Made by a program: the position numbers and the translations under genes. A DNA stretch of 64,000 nucleotides from Ceratobasidium sp. AG-K (Eukaryota > Basidiomycota > Agaricomycetes > Cantharellales > Ceratobasidiaceae): positions 868,001 to 932,000 of the forward strand of contig JAWNGF010000009.1 of NCBI GenBank assembly GCA_037039685.1. Direction: 5' to 3'. The notes under the pieces were generated by a model that saw only the letters and a list, made by a program, of their open reading frames with translations, ran no database searches and was not told the origin of the DNA. Of the stretch, positions 57,979-64,000 are shown in pieces; the stretch's first letter is position 1, and every line of letters begins with the position of its first letter.

Positions 57979-60900
57979 ATGCCAGCTCCCGTCGGCGAGC
58001 CCGTCGCGCCTTCGGCCACCGGCGGCATCGCTGCCGCACTTGTCGGTTTCGGCCAGGGGTTTGTTCCCCTGACGCGTACCTCGGACACCAATGGCCACCA
58101 GCCCCGTAACTCGTTTGACATTCTCGAGGACCTCGGTCTGGAGGGAAAGGATGTGCAGGCACAGGTAAGCAGCGGCTTTCCGTATCCCCGCTGCGACGCT
58201 CTTCTAATTATCATACCAGCTTGAATTGTTAAGACAAGACCTTGAGAAACAGAATCGAATAGTCGATGGTGCGGAAAATATGCTCGAGGTGCGAGACCTT
58301 ACTCTCCTGCCTTAGCCAGCAATACTAAATCGGCATGTTAGGTATTTGACCGGGACTCTCGACAAGAACGACGCGACCAAGTCGAGGTGGCACTTGATGA
58401 TGCTAAATCACGAATAGCTATCTTAAACAGGAAGATAGAGCAGTTACGGGAACAATCCGGTGTGTAATGTTGAATTTGTCCTCCAGTCTACAATTACCTC
58501 TATTTCGCAGGCAACGCTCGTCGCGGGGGTCCTTTCCCCAACGGGTCCCTCGGACCGTCGGCCGCAGTGTCTCGTATGCCATTTTGGACAAACACAGCGG
58601 GTGCAAACGGTCGAATACGCGAGGAGACCATCGATCGGGAGGATTATCACACCGCTCAGACCCAGGCTACATCTCAGCTCCAATACCTTTCAACCTTGTC
58701 CAAGCAACATTCCCAGGCCTCTTCTGGTTCACAGTACTCGAGCGGACTCTTTTCGTACGGGTCATCCGCAAACACAGCTTCCTGGGCAACGTCGATCGGG
58801 GGTTCTACCTCCCCCACTTCTCCGTCAGGTAACGAACTAAATGGTGGCCCCAAGTTTACCGACGCCGAAATCGATCGTGCTCGCATCAACACGATGCACG
58901 CGTTGGTCGAAACATTGCAAAAGAACGTGCGAGTTCGGTATGCTATGGATATAACTGAGTTGGTCAAAACGTACGCAATTATTCGTGTAGCCCAACACCT
59001 ACTCATATTATTTTAGCGTCTCGCCCGCTCTTGCGGATTATGCCACTAAAGAATCTCGAACAGCCGCATATCGACTGCTGAGATACGCCGTGGTCGATAG
59101 TGAATCCGTTGCCAAACTTCAGGAGCAAGATATCGATTACTACCTCGTCCGGTATGTCCCTAGCATATGTTACACGATCCTAGGAGGCCTCTCAATGCAT
59201 AAACGATAATATCGTAAAGCACGTTCTCGCGGGACAGTAAACACGGTATCGAGAAAGAGTCGGCCCTGAAATTGATTCGGAAGTGCGTCGAGGTTGGCTC
59301 GAAGTACCCTGCCAAAGCGGACGCGTCCGTCAAAGGGAAAGCAGCGGGGTCTGGGATCGTGCCGGTATCAGAGGCTGTGGTGCGGGCATTGATTGCGGTG
59401 GCGGATCACCCAGAGGATCCGTTGCGATTTCTATGCCTTTTGACACTTGCGGAAATGGGTACCCTTTTTGCATCTGTGGACGAGTTTCACCTACTAACTC
59501 CCTGTGCTTCACGTCAGTTCTTATCGATATCGAGCTGGTCTCAAAATCGGGAGGGCTTCGCACAGTGTTGTCTGCGCTAACCGACGGCCCTGCGGAACTT
59601 GCACCAATGATTGCTCAGATATTTTTACATCTTATTGATGCTCCCAAGACCCGAAAGTATCTGACCCCCGGGGTTGACCTCGAGGTAATTGCACCCTAGC
59701 CCAGCCGAGTGGCAACTGACTTAACCTTACCTTCAGATTGCATTGTCAGGTATTACGGATGCATATGGGAAAACGCCTGGCCACAGGGAACGAATGAGGA
59801 CGTCCGCGAAAGTCATATGCGTGATTCTGCGTTCATGGAGTGGTATGCATAAAATCTGCCGTCGCCCACCTTTCCTATCTGATCAAATACAAGGTCTTGC
59901 GTATCTATCCTCGAATAATATGCAATCCATTATATCCCTGGTGGACACCCTCCGTATACCCTCAATGGAAACCCGTGTATGTGTTCTTCGATTTATGGGA
60001 GATTCCTATGATGGCTGATTATCGTATGTCGCAGGAAGTGATTCTTGATATGTTCTTTGATATTCTTAATATCGAGGTGCCAGATTGGGGTCAGGCGTTT
60101 ATGGATGGAAGGCGCTTAACAAGTGGGTGCTCAAGCCCATATCCTATAGTTGGGCACATACTCACGCTCGTATATTCAGTGTTTGGACCTCCTAAAGCCT
60201 CTAAACCCATCCAAACTATCCTTGACCATCCTCCTCCCAAATCTGAAAAACTCAACCTTACCCACCAATTCATATCGTTGTTGTTAGTGGTTTTCGTGGA
60301 AGCCGGGCTTATTGAAGCGAGTAATAAGTTAAATGCGTGATTGGATTCTCGCGGCTAACATAGTTCTTAGGCTTTGGTGGACATACTGGAAGAAGGCGGG
60401 ACGTCTGCTGAGCTTCCTCGCAAGGCTACATTACTGCTTGGTGAGCTTATGCAACTTGCGAACCGGGTATTGCCATCGACCATTGCTGCGCGCATACAGG
60501 TATGCCCAACAATTTCTTGAAGCAGAAAAGCTGAGATTGTATTACTCCCCAGGCGCTTCCCCGTTTGTTTAGTTTGGCCGCGAATAACAACCCGGACGAA
60601 GGGAAACAGTTTGCGAGTTCCACGTTGTCGTCAATTGAGAGTTTGAATCGGAATAGGGCAAGGTTGAGCAAGGTTCCGGAGACTACGTCTCGAAAACGGT
60701 ATGCCTCTTTCTAAGTTCACTCGTTCCCAAAACATGGGTAGCAAGCGACCGAGTTGATTGTGCATTGTGGGTATTCGACACTCAATGTTCCTAAACTTTC
60801 ACAGTGCCAATTCCGTGGAGGACACCATGCGTCGCGGCCAACGGCAAGTCGAGCGGAGCAAGATTAAGCGCGGCATGGAAATCGATGACAGAGGGTTCCA

Positions 60901-63900
60901 AGCGATGGTGATTGACACGCAGGTATGTGGCACCGTACAAGCAACCTGTCTATTCCCTGTGTTTTGTTTGCGTTTGTCCTGATTGTCTGAAATTCTTCAA
61001 CTGGTGTTTGACTGGTTGCGGCCGATAGGTCATGTTGCACAAGGAAGCGACCAAGTGGAATTTAGACAGTCTCACCGAATTAATTGAAGGCCCGCTCCTG
61101 AATCCAAAACGCTTCGAAGAGGCCATGAAGGTGTCGCGGTTCGGGCGTAAGCTCATGTCGTTCTTCCACCCGAACAGCAGGGCTTTTTCCGAAATGAAGA
61201 ACACCAAGGTACATTCGCATCTCTGTAATAACCAATACATATTGGCTAACGCCCAACCGTCCAGTCAAATGCACGTTACATCAAGCTGGGATGCACACTT
61301 ATGACCACTCTCATTGCGACGCCCGATGGACAGCGGTACCTGATATCTGAAGACCCATTTTTGAAGCAGATCGTTGAATGCTTGGAGCAAGTTGACCCTG
61401 TAAGCCTCACACGTTCCTTCCCGTGTCGTACGCCTAGGTTTACTCTTTAGCGGATCTAGTTAAGTGGAGCTACTACCACCTCGGCTACTAGCAATGAGCT
61501 TGTATTCTCTAAGACACACATGGACAAAACGATCTCGTTTGGGTATTTTGAGATGTTGGGCACGCTCAGTCGGTATCCGGATGGTATTGAGTAAGTTTTA
61601 CTTCTGTTCCTTGTATTTTATGTCTAACCTTGACTATTTGTTCCAGGATACTGGAAAAGTTCAAAGTATTCAATTGCTTGTATCATCTCGGCGACTTGCG
61701 AAGCCGTGAAGATTTGACAAGGCATATCATCGAGAACTTTGACTGTACTGTGTAAGTGTGGCTTGTTTGGTATGATGGGGGTGAGTGTTTCGGGTGTTGA
61801 CTGGTCGTGCATTAGCGATGGGCACCCACGGTTGATATTGTCTAAGGCACTCACTTCTCGACATCGGGTAAGCTTTGCGCCGCAATTTTGATATTTGACG
61901 TTGATTGAATGTTATATCCCTTAGTCCATTCGGGTCTATGCGACAGAGTACTTGGGTAGGCTTATCCAGACCAGCCCCAAGGCCAACGAGTGGACGTTGC
62001 GATTGCTGCTCACCCAGTTGTACGATCCTCACCCGGAGGTGTACGAAAAGGCCGTTCTCTACTTGCAAGAGGCTTGCGAGGACATGACTATACTGGAAAT
62101 GGTGGTGCAGATGCAACCGATTCTTGATCATTTGGGGGAAGTTGGTCACCCCTTGTTACTAAAGTATTATTATAGTTGAATTGTATGGAACGCAGGTGAT
62201 GCTCACTTCAGTTTTTCCTTCTAGGTTCATGTCGACACAAATCGGGTTTCAGTATTTATACAACGCAGATTACATTGACCGGGAGATGGACGGGTGGTTC
62301 CATGTAAGCTGTGCCGTGTTCTTACGCGATACATTCAGTAACTTCAGGTCAGGAACAAAACTATCAATATCTCGTTCAAGTCGAAATCTATCTCGCGCGG
62401 GCGTTGACCCCAATGGAAGGAGACGATGACGAACTACCGTGAGTATATCTCTATCATTTATGGGCGCACCTGCTTACTCAACCCCGCATATACTAGGGTA
62501 TTTGAAGGCACAGTGCCCCCACATTTCTATGGCGAGATGGCCAAAACTCCTCTGGGATGCAAAGTATTGGAAGAAAAAGGCCATTTTCCCGAGTTTGCGC
62601 ATTTCATTCGACAGAATGGTCTTGAAAGTGAAGATTTCGAGATTATAAACAAGCTGAAGAGTGTGTTATGGGCAGTTGTGAGTAGGCGCCCTCATCCGCC
62701 ACTCACCCCAGGCTAATTATAGCCCCAACTAGGGTAACATTGGTGCGACCACCGGTGGGCTACCGTTCCTGGAAGAGGAAGACATCATTCGAGATATAAC
62801 CGAAATCGCGAGCAAATCCGAAATTCTGTCTGTACGAGGGTGCGCACAGGATTGTTGATTTCTGCTACGTGCTCTGACAGCACTGGTTTTCATAGAACAT
62901 GTTTTTATGTCTTAGGGCTAATATCAAGTACTCCACAAGGCGCCGAGGTCCTCGACGAGTACGAATGGGAAGCTACAGTCACGCCGCTCGGATTTACGAC
63001 AGGTCTATGTCTCCCCATGGACGTGGAGAAATTCTTATATGTATGTCTGCACAGAACCGCCTCTAAGCACGAGTTGCTAACAATTCTACAGATCACGCCT
63101 TGGGAGCCCTATTATGATGACTCACGAAAGGCTCTAAAAGCCCCAACGGATCCAATGGAGAGAGAGATCATGAAGGCCATCAACAACTTGTCCAACACAG
63201 TCATCCAGAACCAAGCCTCTCGAGTACTCTCACGGTGAGCAGAATGCTGACGTGACCCTCCCCACCACTCATACGTCATCTCCGTTAGCTACAAGCACCG
63301 ACCGCATGGCCGTCGTGCCTTCCAGTCGATCCCGCTCTTTTACCGAGCACTCCACATCCTTGGGATCCAACGGTTCCGTTTACCCGTCCGCCGCTATGTC
63401 TTGGATTTATTCGATATCAAGTTGGACCCAACAGTAATCTCGCTATTGCACGACTATGGTCAAAAGCTAGCACAGCCCGACGAGAAGGAAACCACTCCAC
63501 AAATTGCGGCACCACAGCCAAGCAGCACGGTTAGCAGTACCCCCGACCTGCGTCAGACCCGATCTCCCGGACCTCCTCCAACTATGCCACCTACACGCCC
63601 CGGTTTCAGGTCTCGAAGGAACACTCGCATTGGAGCAGTAGGACTCGGTATCACCGCGGCTGGCGTCGATGGAATGGCCCCTGGCGCACCCACAGAGACA
63701 GCTGCTGATCCTCAAACGTATGACTATGCGGCTATGGAAAGGGCGCGTAATGCCGCCCTGGGACAGTTGCATGCCGCGGTCGAGGAGTTGCGAGTGTCGC
63801 GCGAGAACGAGGAGCGAGAAAAAGAGAGAAAGGAAAAGGAGCGGAAGGAAAAAGAGAGGGAGAAGCTCGCATTGCTTGCTCTAGAGGACGACCCGGAGAA

Positions 63901-63961
63901 GCGGGTGACGCGGGGGATCGTGGTGAAACCGAGGGAACAAATCATTGGGTTTGATGCTTGA
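57979..63961 (+). CDS. Rictor homologue, TORC2 scaffold subunit
   Basis: This is the essential TORC2 subunit (Rictor, yeast Avo3, fission yeast Ste20) that controls AGC kinases, actin and membrane stress. The start is MPAPVGEPVAPSATGGIAAA. An HR1-like coiled coil follows (LELLRQDLEKQNRIVDGAEN; VALDDAKSRIAILNRKIEQL). The Rictor N-terminal armadillo region has VSPALADYATKESRTAAYRL, RDSKHGIEKESALKLIRKCV, PVSEAVVRALIAVADHPEDP and VLIDIELVSKSGGLRTVLSA. The middle has REVILDMFFDILNIEVPDWG. RGMEIDDRGFQAMVIDTQVM, LLNPKRFEEAMKVSRFGRKL and TISFGYFEMLGTLSRYPDGI follow. Toward the end are STQIGFQYLYNADYIDREMD, LWAVGNIGATTGGLPFLEEE, SVRGTCFYVLGLISSTPQGA and WEATVTPLGFTTGLCLP. The C-terminus is Pro/Ser-rich with a charged coiled coil (EEREKERKEKERKEKEREKL). 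It stops at 63959-63961. Some twenty short introns are needed, and individual borders were only spot-checked. Confidence 0.93.
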
Positions 63962-64000
63962 GCCCCCGCAAGCCAGACTATATGATCCCGTAGTGCTATC

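Noticed and set aside
1..64000. CRISPR arrays, bacterial operons, riboswitches, rRNA
   Set aside because: The intron-rich gene structure is nuclear fungal, and no regularly spaced repeats or rRNA blocks were seen.

Overview
The window looks like a nuclear segment of a filamentous basidiomycete (Agaricomycetes). The gene content and intron style resemble Rhizoctonia or Cantharellales, but that assignment is inference. The evidence is that nearly every gene is split by many 45-60 bp GT-AG introns. The families are also typical: a TCP11/Sok1 protein, an F-box protein with the Agaricomycete-style 'TRYG..AMYWAL' region, a NACHT-WD40 (NLR-like) protein, DUF2306 and DUF7918 proteins, R-type lectins and a P450. 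I see no bacterial operon signals, CRISPR array, rRNA or recognisable intact transposon.

Layout. 1-627 (-): 5' end of a TCP11/Sok1 gene cut by the window edge. 2211-2296 (+): intron-containing tRNA-Thr. 6438-~10240 (-): F-box protein. 10634-11149 (+): four-helix membrane protein. 11269-12512 (-): NDUFAF6 homologue. 12774-14006 (+): DUF2306 membrane protein. 14318-19318 (+): NACHT-WD40 gene with a one-base frame break. 19319-23760: gene-poor, AT-rich, with a 1.3 kb near-closed palindrome. 23761-26037 (+): NPRL2. 26360-27835 (+): secreted R-type lectin. 28234-31461 (+): Prm10/ThrE-like exporter. 32561-34897 (+): MFS transporter. 35130-36117 (+): DUF7918 protein. 36511-39234 (-): Msb2-like signalling mucin. 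41296-42514 (-): second DUF2306 gene. About 43480-43650 (-): remnant of an NLR C-terminus. 43801-45283 (-): second secreted lectin. About 45600-46330 (-): NPRL2 remnant. 47112-49759 (+): large multi-trefoil lectin-like protein. 50849-52491 (+): PKA regulatory subunit. 52688-54733 (-): NCA2. 55076-57100 (-): cytochrome P450. 57979-63961 (+): Rictor, the TORC2 scaffold.

Two themes stand out. First, several nutrient and growth signalling genes lie close together: NPRL2 (TORC1 inhibition), Rictor (TORC2), PKA-R, an Msb2-like MAPK sensor and a Sok1/TCP11 relative. Nothing in the sequence shows they are co-regulated. Second, there has been local duplication. The 3' half of NPRL2 plus the adjoining secreted lectin was copied in inverted orientation to 43.8-46.3 kb, where the lectin stayed intact and NPRL2 decayed. 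A DUF2306 copy and a scrap of the NLR C-terminus lie beside it. The 584-bp-arm palindrome at 19951-21248 is the most unusual structure. No single new multi-gene system can be proven from sequence alone. The best candidates for novelty are the palindrome, the multi-trefoil protein with an unrecognised C-terminus, and the paired lectin/NLR/DUF2306 neighbourhood.
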